In this document: piece by piece, positions 54,640-63,954 of the stretch
Layout of the letters: each line of letters starts with the position of its first letter
How positions within the stretch are numbered: position 1 is the stretch's first letter
From: Mesorhizobium loti
GTDB taxonomy: Bacteria; Pseudomonadota; Alphaproteobacteria; Rhizobiales; Rhizobiaceae
Reading direction: 5' to 3'
NCBI RefSeq assembly: GCF_003148495.1
Contig: NZ_QGGH01000020.1
Span: 19,501 to 83,500 of the forward strand
DNA length: 64,000 nucleotides
Position numbers and translations under genes: made by a program
The notes under the pieces: model-generated
What the model saw: only the letters and a program-made list of their open reading frames with translations
Told to the model about the DNA's origin: nothing
Database searches by the model: none

Positions 54640-55577
54640 CAGACCGGCTCCGTCTTCAACAGCCGCCGGACCAGCAGCGTGACGACAAATGCAGTGAAGA
54701 TCAGGAACAGCCAGCTTCCGGCGGTCGCCTGGCTCAGATGGAACTGGGTGAAGCCGACCGTGTAGAGATAATAGGACGCCGTGTAGGTCTGCGTGCCCGG
54801 CCCGCCGCCCGTCATGATGAAGATGGTGTCGAACATGCGGATCGCGTCGAGCAACCGAAAGGTCAGCGCCAACAGCATCATCGGCGCGAGATGCGGCAGG
54901 GTGATCGCCCAGAAGGCCTGCCAGGCGCTGACGCCGTCGAGTTCCGCCGCCTCGTAGAGATTGGGGGGGATGGCGGTAAGCCCGGCGAGCAGGATGACGA
55001 ACATGAACGGTGTCCACTGCCACACGTCGGCGACAATCAGTGAGATGTAGAGCCACGGCCTCTCGGTCATCCAGCCGATCGTCACCTCCTGGCCGAGAAG
55101 TTGCGTCAGAAGATAGTTGGTGGGTCCGAAAGGCCGCTGCAGCAGCAGCGTCCAGGCCTGGCCGACGATCACCGGGCTGATAAACAGCGGCACGATCAGT
55201 ATCGACATGATCACGCCGCGGCCCGGAAAGCTCTTCACCATCGTGAGCGCCACCAGCAGGCCCAGCACGAATTCGATGGCGACGCTGATCGCCGACAGCC
55301 ACGCGGTCAGGAACAGCGACCAGCGTGCGACGGGATCGAACACGACCCGCTCGAAATTCTTCAATCCGACAAAGGCGTGACCCGGCACCTGGAAATCGTA
55401 GTTGATGAAGGACACGACCAGCGAAAATAGCAGCGGGTAGATCGACAGCGCCAGGATTAGCAGCACCGCCGGCGCCACCAGCAGCCACTTGAAATGGCGG
55501 TCCGCCCATTGCCCGAAGCGCGACAGCCGTCGCGGGGGACCGGCGGCCTGCATTCGTGTGATGGTTTGGGTGGTCAT
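54639..55577 (-). CDS. carbohydrate ABC transporter permease (MalF type)
   Basis: A 312-residue permease with six helices and the EAA loop (YEAAELDGVSAWQAFWAITL). ATG 55577 (MTTQTITRM) is preferred to 55586. With the MalG-type partner it forms the channel. Confidence 0.92.
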   Translation of the reverse strand: MTTQTITRMQAAGPPRRLSRFGQWADRHFKWLLVAPAVLLILALSIYPLLFSLVVSFINYDFQVPGHAFVGLKNFERVVFDPVARWSLFLTAWLSAISVAIEFVLGLLVALTMVKSFPGRGVIMSILIVPLFISPVIVGQAWTLLLQRPFGPTNYLLTQLLGQEVTIGWMTERPWLYISLIVADVWQWTPFMFVILLAGLTAIPPNLYEAAELDGVSAWQAFWAITLPHLAPMMLLALTFRLLDAIRMFDTIFIMTGGGPGTQTYTASYYLYTVGFTQFHLSQATAGSWLFLIFTAFVVTLLVRRLLKTEPV

Positions 55578-55665
55578 TGCAATCACTCGGAAAACTGAGC
55601 AGGTGCGTCCTCAACGGTACCGCCAGTCCTCCCCCGCTTCGCAGGGGAGGATTGGTCCGTGCCGC

Positions 55666-57321
55666 CTATAACTTGACCGCCAAGCCAAGTTTCTCGACGG
55701 TGTTTTCCGCAGTCGCACCCGGCAGCTTCAGGAACTCAGTGTAGAACGCCTTCTGCGATTCCACGCCCAATCGGTCGGTGGTTTCGTTCCATTCGGTCGC
55801 CGCCGTTTCCAGCGACGCCTTCGGGTCGGCGCCGGCCCAGACCGCCGTGCACATGCGGTCGAGGCTGAGGAAATAATCCTGGGCGCCGGGCATGATCGGG
55901 TCGAGCAGGCCGACATTGGCCGAGTTGTTGAGGTTGATCAAATATTCCTTCGCGCCGGGGAACAGCCCGCCATAAAGGTCCGACTTGTAGTGCGAGATGC
56001 GGTACGGATCACGCAGCGCGTAGGGCAGCATGACGCGGGCCAGCGAGACCTCAGGCGAGGTGACCCACTGCATGAAAAGGTAGGACGCCTCGAGATTGGC
56101 CGAATCCGCCGCCAGCGCCTTGTTGTAGCCGACGGCATGTTCCGGATTGCCCGGCACGACGGCATAACCGACCTTTCCGGCAATCTGCGACTGCGGGATG
56201 AAGTTGATCGCGGTGGCCGACTGCGAGTAGTTACCGGCCATGCGGCCTGTCGGCGGCCACGAATAGATCATCGCCACCTTGCCGGTGAGGAACGCCGCCC
56301 AGAGCGAGACCGCGTCGAGCTCGTTGTTGCCGGGGATCGAGGCTGCGTTCGACGCCACCATGCTGGTCAGCGTCGCGACGCCGGCATCCGACACCAGTCC
56401 GGCCTTCATGTCGTCGCCGAACAATTTGCCGCCATTGGCCCGGAATTGCTGCAGGAAGTCGAACTGGTTGCCCGGGCTGCCCGCCTTGCGGAAATGGCCG
56501 GCGCCGTAGGTTTTCGGCGCCATCTGATCGGTGATGAACTGCGCGATCTGGTTGTACTCCGCCCAGGTCTTGGGTGCTTCCAGCTTGCCGTTGAACTTCG
56601 CCTGATAGGCCTCCATCATCTTCGGATCCTCGAAGATGTCCTTGCGGTAGTAGAGCGCAAAAATGTCGCCGTCGTCGAAGAAGCCCCAGATCTTTCCCTT
56701 GTAGGTCGGCAGCGCCTTGTAGAGCGGGTGGAAGTCCTCGAAGTCCTTCATGTTCATGTATTTGGTGATAAACTCGTCGAGCGGCGCGATGACCCCTCCA
56801 TCGGCCAGTGATGGCGTCCAGGCCGGCGAGATATCCAGCACGTCATAGGCGCGAGAGCCCGCGATATGTTCGGCCACCGCCTTCGAATACTGATCGGGGT
56901 TGGACAGTTCGACGACGTTCATCTTGGTTCCGGTGAGTTGCTCCCACATCGGGCCGCTGAAATTGCGCGGATCGAGCGCCTGAAGTCCGGCCTCGGACGT
57001 CATGTTGATCGTCACGCCCGGGAACTGCTTGGCCGCTTTGGTAGCGCGGAAGGCCGAACCATCCGCCGGTCCCTCGGTCGAAGCTTTTAGCGCCAGGGCC
57101 TGCGCCTGGCCGAGCGGCGAAGCCGGGTCCGCCAGTTCGAGCTTCTGCTGCGCCACCGCCCAGTCGGTCATCATGCCGAGGACCGGTCCGGAGACCGCCA
57201 GCATGCCAGTCATCTGGCCAAAGCGGGTGATAAACGTTCGGCGGGTGGATTCACCCTTCAGGAAAGCGTCCACCTCGCTTTCGAGGCCGGCCTGAAAATC
57301 ACGTCTCTCGCTGTCGTTCAT
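55666..57321 (-). CDS. ABC transporter sugar-binding protein, probable Tat substrate
   Basis: A 551-residue solute-binding protein, longer than the usual 400-450. The N-terminus has a twin-arginine motif (ESTRRTFITRFG), then a hydrophobic stretch (MLAVSGPVLGMM) and AVA-QQ, so export by Tat is likely. The SBP_bac_1 fold features DVLDISPAWTPSLADGG and GKVAMIYSWPPTG. It delivers the substrate to the permeases. ATG 57321 fits the family; the frame opens at 57399. Confidence 0.88.
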   Translation of the reverse strand: MNDSERRDFQAGLESEVDAFLKGESTRRTFITRFGQMTGMLAVSGPVLGMMTDWAVAQQKLELADPASPLGQAQALALKASTEGPADGSAFRATKAAKQFPGVTINMTSEAGLQALDPRNFSGPMWEQLTGTKMNVVELSNPDQYSKAVAEHIAGSRAYDVLDISPAWTPSLADGGVIAPLDEFITKYMNMKDFEDFHPLYKALPTYKGKIWGFFDDGDIFALYYRKDIFEDPKMMEAYQAKFNGKLEAPKTWAEYNQIAQFITDQMAPKTYGAGHFRKAGSPGNQFDFLQQFRANGGKLFGDDMKAGLVSDAGVATLTSMVASNAASIPGNNELDAVSLWAAFLTGKVAMIYSWPPTGRMAGNYSQSATAINFIPQSQIAGKVGYAVVPGNPEHAVGYNKALAADSANLEASYLFMQWVTSPEVSLARVMLPYALRDPYRISHYKSDLYGGLFPGAKEYLINLNNSANVGLLDPIMPGAQDYFLSLDRMCTAVWAGADPKASLETAATEWNETTDRLGVESQKAFYTEFLKLPGATAENTVEKLGLAVKL

Positions 57322-57460
57322 GGTGCTTGCTCCTCCCATTCGGTGGCTGCGTTGATCGCGGCGACCGCTTCGTTTGTATATGCTCGACCGCGGCGCCACG
57401 GCTGAGCTTACCTAGAGAGCCGTCACTAAAACCCGCGGCGGCGCGCCAAATTCCTTGCTC

Positions 57461-58513
57461 CTACGGCCTTGAGTGGGCGGCCAAGCCGGCCAGTCGCTTC
57501 TTCCACGCCTCGGTCGAAAGCACCTCGCGATTGACCACGCCGCGCGGTTCGCGTCCGTGCTGCACCTCGATCGCCGCCGCCACGTCGGCCGCGCCATTGC
57601 CGGCAAAGCACTGGTCGGTCCAGCAGAGCGCGTGCGGCGCCAGGATGACGTTGTCGAGCTTGAGGATCGGATCGTCGGCATCGGGCGGTTCCTGCTCGAG
57701 CACATCCAGTCCCGCCCCGGCGATGCGGCGCTCCTGAAGCACCGTGGTCAGTGCCTTCTGGTCGACGATCGGCCCGCGCGCCGTGTTGATCAGATAGGCG
57801 GTCGGCTTCATCAGCGCGAGCCGTCCGGCATTGACGATATGGCGGGTTTTGGGCGTCAGCGGACAGCTTACCGACAGCACATCGGCGCGGCGGAACAAAT
57901 CCTCGATCTCGACCAGTTCGATGCCGAGTTCGGCGGCGACTTGTCTGTCGGCGAACGGGTCGTGTGCGATGAACTTCATGTCGAAGGGCTTGGCCATGCG
58001 AAACATCTCGGCGCCGATGTTGCCAATGCCCAGCGATCCGAGCGTCCGGCCGACCAGGCCCACACCCATATGCTCCGAGCGCTTGTAGAACCCGTCGGGC
58101 CCCTTTCGCGTCAGCGCGTCCTTGGTCAGCAATTTGCAGGTCAGCGCCAGCATTAGCGTGATGATGGACACGGCGACGGGCCGCCGCACTCCGTCAGGTG
58201 TAATCACCAGTGCTATGCCCGCGTCGGTGCAGGCCTTGACGTCAACGGTATCGTAGCCGACGCCGAAGCGGGCGACGATGGCAAGCCGGCCGCTCCTCGG
58301 AACGCTCGTCGCATCGAAGCGATGGGCGAGCAGGATCAGCGCATCGAAATCCTCAAGCTGATCGGCCCGCAGCGGGTTGCTCGCCTCCAGGAAGGCCATC
58401 TCGACGCCCGACGCATTGCGCAGTGGCTCAAGGTCGAAGTCGGGATAGGTGGGCGAGCCGTCCGCCTTGCGGAAGTCGCCGGAGAGCGCCACCCTGAATT
58501 TTATGTTGGCCAT
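57461..58513 (-). CDS. D-isomer-specific 2-hydroxyacid dehydrogenase
   Basis: A 350-residue NAD(P)-dependent dehydrogenase. Nucleotide motif LGSLGIGNIGAEMFR, then the catalytic Arg (NTARGPIVD), Glu (LEQEPPDADDP) and His (APHALCW). It interconverts a 2-hydroxy acid and 2-keto acid. In this operon it probably oxidises a sugar-acid intermediate (inference). Confidence 0.88.
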   Translation of the reverse strand: MANIKFRVALSGDFRKADGSPTYPDFDLEPLRNASGVEMAFLEASNPLRADQLEDFDALILLAHRFDATSVPRSGRLAIVARFGVGYDTVDVKACTDAGIALVITPDGVRRPVAVSIITLMLALTCKLLTKDALTRKGPDGFYKRSEHMGVGLVGRTLGSLGIGNIGAEMFRMAKPFDMKFIAHDPFADRQVAAELGIELVEIEDLFRRADVLSVSCPLTPKTRHIVNAGRLALMKPTAYLINTARGPIVDQKALTTVLQERRIAGAGLDVLEQEPPDADDPILKLDNVILAPHALCWTDQCFAGNGAADVAAAIEVQHGREPRGVVNREVLSTEAWKKRLAGLAAHSRP

Positions 58514-58527
58514 CGTCTCCTTCGCCC

Positions 58528-59304
58528 TCACTTGCACCCGGCGCGGATTTTTGAGACCGCGTCGGCCATCGCGTCGTGCAGAACCCAGACATCGCCCGAA
58601 TAGCAGATGAAGTCGAAGCCCTTGGCGTAGAAGTCGTGGCCCTGCTGGACGTTGGCCACCAGGCGGCCGAGCGACTTGTTGTGCTTCTTGGCAGCGGCCA
58701 CGATCTTGTCCATCGCGGCGGTAAAGCTTGGATGGGCGAAGTCGCCCGGAATGCCGAGCGACACCGACAGGTCGAAATGTCCGACCCACAGGCAATCGAC
58801 GCCGTCGAGTGCTGCGATACCGTCGATGTTCTTGACGCCGTCGGCAGTCTCGATCAGGCAGATGAACGCCGAGCGCTTGTTGGCGCCCGCGAATTTGTCG
58901 GCGACCGAACCCGGACGGTAGCGGTCATGCGCGATCTGCAACGCCACGCCGCGCGCGCCGGCCGGATGATACTTCATCGAATTGATGATGTGCTGCGCCT
59001 GTTCGACCGTACTGACCATCGGCGCGATCAGCCCCTCGGCGCCCATGTCCATGGCGCGGGCGAGGAAATGGTAGTCCTGCGACGGCACACGAACCATTAT
59101 TGGCAGGTCCGCCGCCTCGAAATAGCGGATCGCGCTCTTCACCGTCTCCATGCTGAAGCCGGAATGCTCCATGTCGAAAAAGACGAAATCACAGCCGGCC
59201 GACTTGAGGATATGGCCGATTCCCGGTGTCGCGAACTCCGCGACGAGCGTACCGAGCTTGACCCCCCTGTGAGAGGCTAACGCCTTCAGACGTGGCTCCG
59301 ACAT
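58528..59304 (-). CDS. HpcH/HpaI-family aldolase
   Basis: A 258-residue class II aldolase/lyase: FVFFDMEHSGFSMETVKSAI, RVPSQDYHFLARAMDMGAEG, metal-binding Glu in CLIETADGVKNID, and Asp in WVGHFDLSVSLGIPG. It splits 2-keto acids to pyruvate or tartronate semialdehyde plus an aldehyde. It starts 15 bases before the dehydrogenase, consistent with consecutive steps. Confidence 0.88.
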   Translation of the reverse strand: MSEPRLKALASHRGVKLGTLVAEFATPGIGHILKSAGCDFVFFDMEHSGFSMETVKSAIRYFEAADLPIMVRVPSQDYHFLARAMDMGAEGLIAPMVSTVEQAQHIINSMKYHPAGARGVALQIAHDRYRPGSVADKFAGANKRSAFICLIETADGVKNIDGIAALDGVDCLWVGHFDLSVSLGIPGDFAHPSFTAAMDKIVAAAKKHNKSLGRLVANVQQGHDFYAKGFDFICYSGDVWVLHDAMADAVSKIRAGCK

Positions 59305-59350
59305 ACACTTCCTCCGTTCGTCCCAAGGGACGCAATCCGCTATGCTTTCT

Positions 59351-59656
59351 TCAAGTCGAAGCCTCAAGAACGAGGTCGCACCTCGTCACCACCTTGGTGT
59401 CGACGAGCGGCGCGCTTTGTGTGTTGAATTCGTCAAAATGAGCCGTCCGGCAGTGGTTCTCGAATGCGGCCTCGCTGTCATAAATCTCGTAGAGCAGCAC
59501 CCGGTCAGGTTCGCCGCGCGCCTCCATCACATCGAAACGGCGGCAGCCGGCCTCGTCGCGGACCGATGCGGTCGCGTTGGCGGCAACGAGCGCTCGGAAG
59601 CTGTCGCGGGCACCACGCTTGAGGCGGAAATCGACCCAGACGACGAAGCCACTCAT
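59351..59656 (-). CDS. ABM-domain protein (putative quinol monooxygenase/isomerase fold)
   Basis: A 101-residue ferredoxin-like ABM domain protein: GFVVWVDFRLKRGARDSFRA, then EAGCRRFDVMEARGEPDRVL and HCRTAHFDEF. Small stand-alone members act on quinols or as LsrG/rhamnose-type isomerases. In a sugar operon an isomerase or detoxifying role fits. The start overlaps the regulator stop by 4 bases. Confidence 0.8.
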   Translation of the reverse strand: MSGFVVWVDFRLKRGARDSFRALVAANATASVRDEAGCRRFDVMEARGEPDRVLLYEIYDSEAAFENHCRTAHFDEFNTQSAPLVDTKVVTRCDLVLEAST

Positions 59657-60363
59657 GACTTCGGGCCCGCAATTTCCAGATAGCGCTTGGCCACATATTC
59701 GAGATGCCGGCGCATAGCAGCTTCGGAGGCGTCTGGATCGCCCGCGGCGACGGCATCAAAGATTTCTCGATGAGCCTCGTAGGCCTTGCGGTCTTCACCT
59801 TTGGCCAAAGTCGTGCGCCGCTGTTCGAGCAGCCATTCGGCCAACGCCGCGTGGATAGCTGTGAAGATGCGATTGCGGGTGATCACCGCCAGCACGTAGT
59901 GGAAGTCCACGTCCGTGCGCTCGAAGCGCGCCAGGTCGCCGATCGACTGCCGGTTGATTTCGAGCGCCTCCTTGAGGCTTTCGATATCCTCCGGGGTGGC
60001 ATTCACAGCGGCGTTGCGGGCAAGCCCGACCTCGAAAAACAAACGCGCGCTCTGGAAATCGTGAACCCCGCCCGGGGCCGAAATCATGTGCCGTGCCGGC
60101 CCTGAGAGGGCGTCGATCACGAATTGGGGGGTGGGCCGAGTGACCCGGGCACGCTCACCGGATCTCACCTCGACAAGGCCCATCTTGCTCAGACGCAGAA
60201 GCGCCTCGCGGATTGACGGGCGCCCGACCCCGAATTGCCGCATGAGTTCCCGTTCGGACGGAAGCCGGTCAGCTTCGGCAACCTCTCCCTTGCGGATCAG
60301 CCGCTCGAGGTGTTCTGCGACCTCTTCCGAAAGCTTCCGCTGTTTGATCAGAACTCCGATCAC
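59653..60363 (-). CDS. GntR/FadR-type transcription regulator
   Basis: A 236-residue regulator. The winged helix is at residues about 10-75 (LPSERELMRQFGVGRPSIRE) and the FCD effector domain at 95-225 (metal-binding Asp/His pattern DVDFHYVLA and AHREIFDAVAAGD). Presumably it represses the operon and responds to a sugar acid. The GTG start has AAAGG before it. A tandem GGTA element overlaps the ribosome site. Confidence 0.88.
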   Translation of the reverse strand: MIGVLIKQRKLSEEVAEHLERLIRKGEVAEADRLPSERELMRQFGVGRPSIREALLRLSKMGLVEVRSGERARVTRPTPQFVIDALSGPARHMISAPGGVHDFQSARLFFEVGLARNAAVNATPEDIESLKEALEINRQSIGDLARFERTDVDFHYVLAVITRNRIFTAIHAALAEWLLEQRRTTLAKGEDRKAYEAHREIFDAVAAGDPDASEAAMRRHLEYVAKRYLEIAGPKS

Positions 60364-60364
60364 T

Positions 60365-60383
60365 TGGCGTACCTTTGATACCA
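60365..60383 (-). promoter_or_regulatory. possible operator of the GntR regulator
   Basis: On the minus strand TGGTATCAAAGGTACGCCA lies 2 bases before the GTG. It contains a direct repeat, GGTATC-AAA-GGTACG, like the GGTATA repeats bound by NanR. Only suggestive. Confidence 0.3.
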
Positions 60384-60497
60384 GGCCATCAGGCTATTGC
60401 CTTCGGCCGCCATTTGTCAAATGCAGATATCGACAGACGCCCGCTTCAAGCGCAAAAAGGTGAAATAGGCCTGATCCACTACAACAGTCGGCATGTG

Positions 60498-60752
60498 ATG
60501 GAGAAAATCCTGACACCAGGCGAGGTCAAGATCCCGCCACAGACCATCATTGATGGCAGCGTTCACGCCGGCCTCGATGTGGCGCTCGGCGACCTTCGCG
60601 AGTGGCATGTGTTGCGAGCCTGGTGCAAATCCTGTTCGCACCATGCAACGGCAAAACCCGCCGGCCTCATCAAGCGTTATGGAAAGGGCGCTCTGTTCAG
60701 TTCGATCGAGCGAGCGCTCTTCTGCACGAGTTGTGACAGGGGGGGCCGGTGA
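60498..60752 (+). CDS. small zinc-ribbon protein
   Basis: An 84-residue protein. After an unremarkable N-terminus comes a rhizobial zinc-ribbon layout: LRAWCKSCSHHATAKPAGLI, then ERALFCTSCDRGG, with paired Cys at both ends. It ends in a run of G, so the C-terminus may be frame-affected. The function is unknown. Confidence 0.45.
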   Translation: MEKILTPGEVKIPPQTIIDGSVHAGLDVALGDLREWHVLRAWCKSCSHHATAKPAGLIKRYGKGALFSSIERALFCTSCDRGGR

Positions 60753-61108
60753 GGGGCGAAGGGGTGGAAGGCCTCATCGATTTCGTCCAGGCCACCCGGC
60801 GCTGGGTTGGACAATCCGATCGCGATCAGCATCCTTGACTGTAGAGAACCGGAAATGCGCCCGATCTCGGCCGGTCGGCTTCGACGCAAAACATGCGGAC
60901 CACCGCGGACGGGGACAGTCGGTCCCGCGTCCCGTCCTGCGGCCGGCGCTATGCTGACGCTCCTACGGCTGTCCCGTTCACCGCCCGCGGCGGGGACGAA
61001 TTTCCTCCGTCCTGCGCGCGACAATCGTCCGTTTTTGCGGACGCGCGCAGGACTGCGGCTTATACGCCGTTCTTCCTTTGAGCGCCGACGGTCGCCGGCG
61101 CGAGATGC
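60753..61108. other. stretch without a recognisable gene
   Basis: Only incidental open frames. There is no stress promoter, terminator or repeat that I can support. Confidence 0.4.
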
Positions 61109-62203
61109 TTGGGCATGGAACCGAATCCCAGGCTGGCTATTGAATCGGACTATCTATCCGAGTTCCGCATGTCGGCTGTAGATGGCACCCTCAGCATCAG
61201 CAAAAGGCGCACACGGCGCAGAGATTCAGAATCTATCCCTAAATATCCGCTGCCGGGGTTTCGGCCCTTCCAACTCTGCACATTGACAGACTATATACCG
61301 GTGGGCGGAGATTGGCTCTTCGAGATGAAGTTCGACGGCTATCGTGCCCAAGTCGCCATCTCCGGCTCGAACGTCGTCGTCTATACCCGCAATGGCCACG
61401 ACTGGACCCGACAGTTCAAGGTCATCGTGCCGGCGCTTCAGAGACTGACCAAAGGCGCGGTTCTGATCGATGGTGAGATCGTCGCCATCGACAGCCAGGG
61501 CCGCACGAACTTCTCCATGCTGAAAACCGGCATTGCCGCGGGCATGCCCCTCAAGTTCTACGCCTTCGATCTGCTTGAATTCGATGGCGAAGATCTGTCG
61601 AACCAGCCGCTCCTCGAGCGCAAGGCGCGACTTGCGTCCCTGCTGGGCGCGCGCCGCCCTGACGACAGCCTGCAATTCTCCAGCCACATCGTCGACGAGG
61701 GCAAAAGGGTGTTCGACGCCATGTGCGAGGGCGGCCACGAAGGCGTCATCGCCAAGCGCGCCGACAGCTCCTACGTCGGCGACCGCACCCGGAGTTGGCT
61801 CAAGATCAAGTGCACGAAGCGACAGGAATTCGTTGTCGGCGGCTATCGCCCAAGTGACACAGGACATGGCATGGCCTCGTTGATCCTTGGCACCTACGAA
61901 AACGGCAAGCTGGTTTACCGTGGCCGCGTCGGCACCGGCTTCACCGAGGCGATGCGCAACGACATCCTCGCGAAGCTCGAGAAACGCCGTGTTGAGAAAT
62001 CGGCTTTCGCCTCCGTTCCGAGAGACATTGCCCGCCGTGCCCGGTGGGTGAGGCCCGAGCTTGTTGCCGAGGTCACCTATGCCGAAGTGACACCGGACGG
62101 CAGCTTGCGGCATCCAAGTTTTAAGGGCATGCGCGAAGACAAGCGAGCTGACCAAGTGGTGATGGAAATGCCGAAGACTGTATCCCGGGACCAAGGTGAC
62201 TAA
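61109..62203 (+). CDS. ligD: ATP-dependent DNA ligase domain of LigD
   Basis: A 364-residue frame with the ligase catalytic domain: motif I EMKFDGYRAQ (Lys accepts AMP), VLIDGEIVAID, KFYAFDLLEFDGEDL, EGVIAKRADSSYV and SWLKIKCTKRQEFVVGGY, then the OB fold to about residue 340. LigD seals and fills breaks in non-homologous end joining with Ku. No Ku gene is in the window. The frame ends (KTVSRDQGD) where a shift would continue into YPGTKVTKATLAAYY, the start of the polymerase domain. Confidence 0.85.
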   Translation: MGMEPNPRLAIESDYLSEFRMSAVDGTLSISKRRTRRRDSESIPKYPLPGFRPFQLCTLTDYIPVGGDWLFEMKFDGYRAQVAISGSNVVVYTRNGHDWTRQFKVIVPALQRLTKGAVLIDGEIVAIDSQGRTNFSMLKTGIAAGMPLKFYAFDLLEFDGEDLSNQPLLERKARLASLLGARRPDDSLQFSSHIVDEGKRVFDAMCEGGHEGVIAKRADSSYVGDRTRSWLKIKCTKRQEFVVGGYRPSDTGHGMASLILGTYENGKLVYRGRVGTGFTEAMRNDILAKLEKRRVEKSAFASVPRDIARRARWVRPELVAEVTYAEVTPDGSLRHPSFKGMREDKRADQVVMEMPKTVSRDQGD

Positions 62204-62233
62204 GGCCACGCTCGCCGCCTACTACTGCCAGGC

Positions 62234-62908
62234 ATGCCCAAGGCCATCCATGACGGCCAGTCGGCGAAGATGTCGGGTAAGGAAAGCCGCATCTTGTGGG
62301 TCGATGACCTGGCTGGGCTGATCGCAGGCGTCCAGATGAACGTTCTCGAATTCCACATTTGGGGAAGCCGTCGACAGCAGCCGGATCTGCCGCACCGCAT
62401 GATCTTCGACATCGATCCCGACGAGGGCCTGGGCTTCGCTCCCGTCAAGCAGGCAGCCCTCGACATTCGGGACATTCTTGAAGCGCTTGGACTGCAGTCG
62501 TGGACGTTGCTGTCCGGCGGCAAGGGCGTTCATGTGGTCGTGCCGCTCGTCCCGGAGGCAGACTGGGACGAGGTCAAGAGCTTCTGCCAAGACTTCGCCG
62601 AACTACTGGCCCGTACAGATCCGTCGCGCTTCGTCGCCAACATGAGCAAGGCGAAGCGCAAGGGCCGAATGTTTCTTGATTACCTGCGCAACGGCCAGGG
62701 CTCCACGGCAATCTGTCCCTGGTCGACTCGGGCACGCGCGGGAGCGTCGTGCGCAGTGCCCGTCAACTGGGAGGAGTTGCCCACCTGCGAAAGCGCCAAC
62801 GGTTTCGATGTTTTCGCCGCCGCGCGGGCTCAACTGCCCGAAGCCTGGGAGGGCTATTTCGGCGTCGAACAAACGCTTACCGACCGCATCCGCCACGCAG
62901 TCCGGTAG
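62234..62908 (+). pseudogene. ligD: primase/polymerase (POL) domain of LigD, truncated
   Basis: A 224-residue frame with the POL domain's second half: MIFDIDPDEGLGF (metal-binding Asp pair), SGGKGVHVVVPL, MSKAKRKGRMFLDYLRNGQG and a normal C-terminus. About 50 residues of the first half and the correct frame joining it to the ligase domain are missing, so this is a decayed part of the same ligD gene. Confidence 0.8.
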
Positions 62909-63096
62909 CAAACCACACTTAGATGTTCAGCGACATTTGCCGATTCGGCGCTGACCGCCTTTGCCCAAATTCGAGAGCGTCTCCCTTTCTGCGAGAGGCT
63001 CCCGCAACGCCGTCTAGAGTGAGAGTACGGACCGGTTTGCCGTGACGGGTTGAGAGCTGGAGGAGAGGCCTCCGGCGCCCGTCGCGGAGAACCGCA

Positions 63097-63954
63097 ATGT
63101 CAAGACACTACGCTCGCGCCGGCGCCGACCGGGCAAGCCTCTATGACGATATCACCAACAAGATCATCGCCGAGCTGGAGGCTGGGCGCTTTCCCTGGGT
63201 GCAGCCCTGGGGCACGGCGGCGGCGCAAGCGCCCCTTGCCATGCCGGCCAATGCCGCCTCCGGCCGCGCCTATTCGGGGATCAACGTGCTGATCCTGTGG
63301 GGTGCGGTCGTCGAGCATGGCTTTCCCGTCCAGGGCTGGTTGACTTTCCGCCAGGCGCTATCGCTGGGCGGCCATGTCCGCAAGGGCGAACACGGGACCA
63401 CCGTCGTCTATGCTGACCGTTTCATCCCTGACGACGAGAAGAATCGCGCGCGGGAAACCGGCGAGGCGGCACAGGCGATACCGTTCCTGAAGCGCTTCAT
63501 CGTGTTCAACGTGGCGCAATGTGAAAATCTGCCTGACGATCTGGCCGCGGCTCCGTCTGCACCGGAGCCCGGACTGATCGAGCCTACAGTCGAGGCGCTG
63601 ATCAAGGCCGCAGGTATCGATTTCCGCATCGGTGGCAATCGCGCCTATTATGTGCCGGCGCACGACTACGTGCAGGTGCCGCCTCCTCAGGCCTATTTCG
63701 AGACCATCGACTGGCACCGCACCGCCCTGCACGAGCTTGGCCATGCAACCGGCCATGCCTCCCGGGTCGGCCGTGACCTCGGCGGCGCCTTCGGCACCAA
63801 GAGATACGCCTTCGAGGAACTGGTCGCCGAGATGAACGCGGCCTTCTGCTGCGCCTCGCTCGCGTTCACGCCGGAAGCGAGGACGGCTTTGAGATTGGTG
63901 CCGGCTGGAAACGCTCCAGCGAGAAGGCAGGAGACTATGTCTCGATCCAGTTAG
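63097..63954 (+). CDS. ArdC-like antirestriction/ssDNA-binding protein, C-terminus replaced
   Basis: A 285-residue frame. The N-terminal ssDNA-binding domain (YDDITNKIIAELEAGRFPW, then SGINVLILW and WLTFRQAL) is followed by a zinc-peptidase domain with HELGHATGH, as in plasmid ArdC. ArdC protects incoming DNA during conjugation. After AEMNAAFCCASL (about residue 258) the family sequence stops and the frame runs over another gene fragment. It marks the start of a mobile-element region. Confidence 0.8.
   Translation: MSRHYARAGADRASLYDDITNKIIAELEAGRFPWVQPWGTAAAQAPLAMPANAASGRAYSGINVLILWGAVVEHGFPVQGWLTFRQALSLGGHVRKGEHGTTVVYADRFIPDDEKNRARETGEAAQAIPFLKRFIVFNVAQCENLPDDLAAAPSAPEPGLIEPTVEALIKAAGIDFRIGGNRAYYVPAHDYVQVPPPQAYFETIDWHRTALHELGHATGHASRVGRDLGGAFGTKRYAFEELVAEMNAAFCCASLAFTPEARTALRLVPAGNAPARRQETMSRSS

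Noticed and set aside
60677..61024. Minus-strand frame with basic protein
   Set aside because: No ribosome site, family motif or conservation sign; probably a shadow of GC-rich non-coding DNA.
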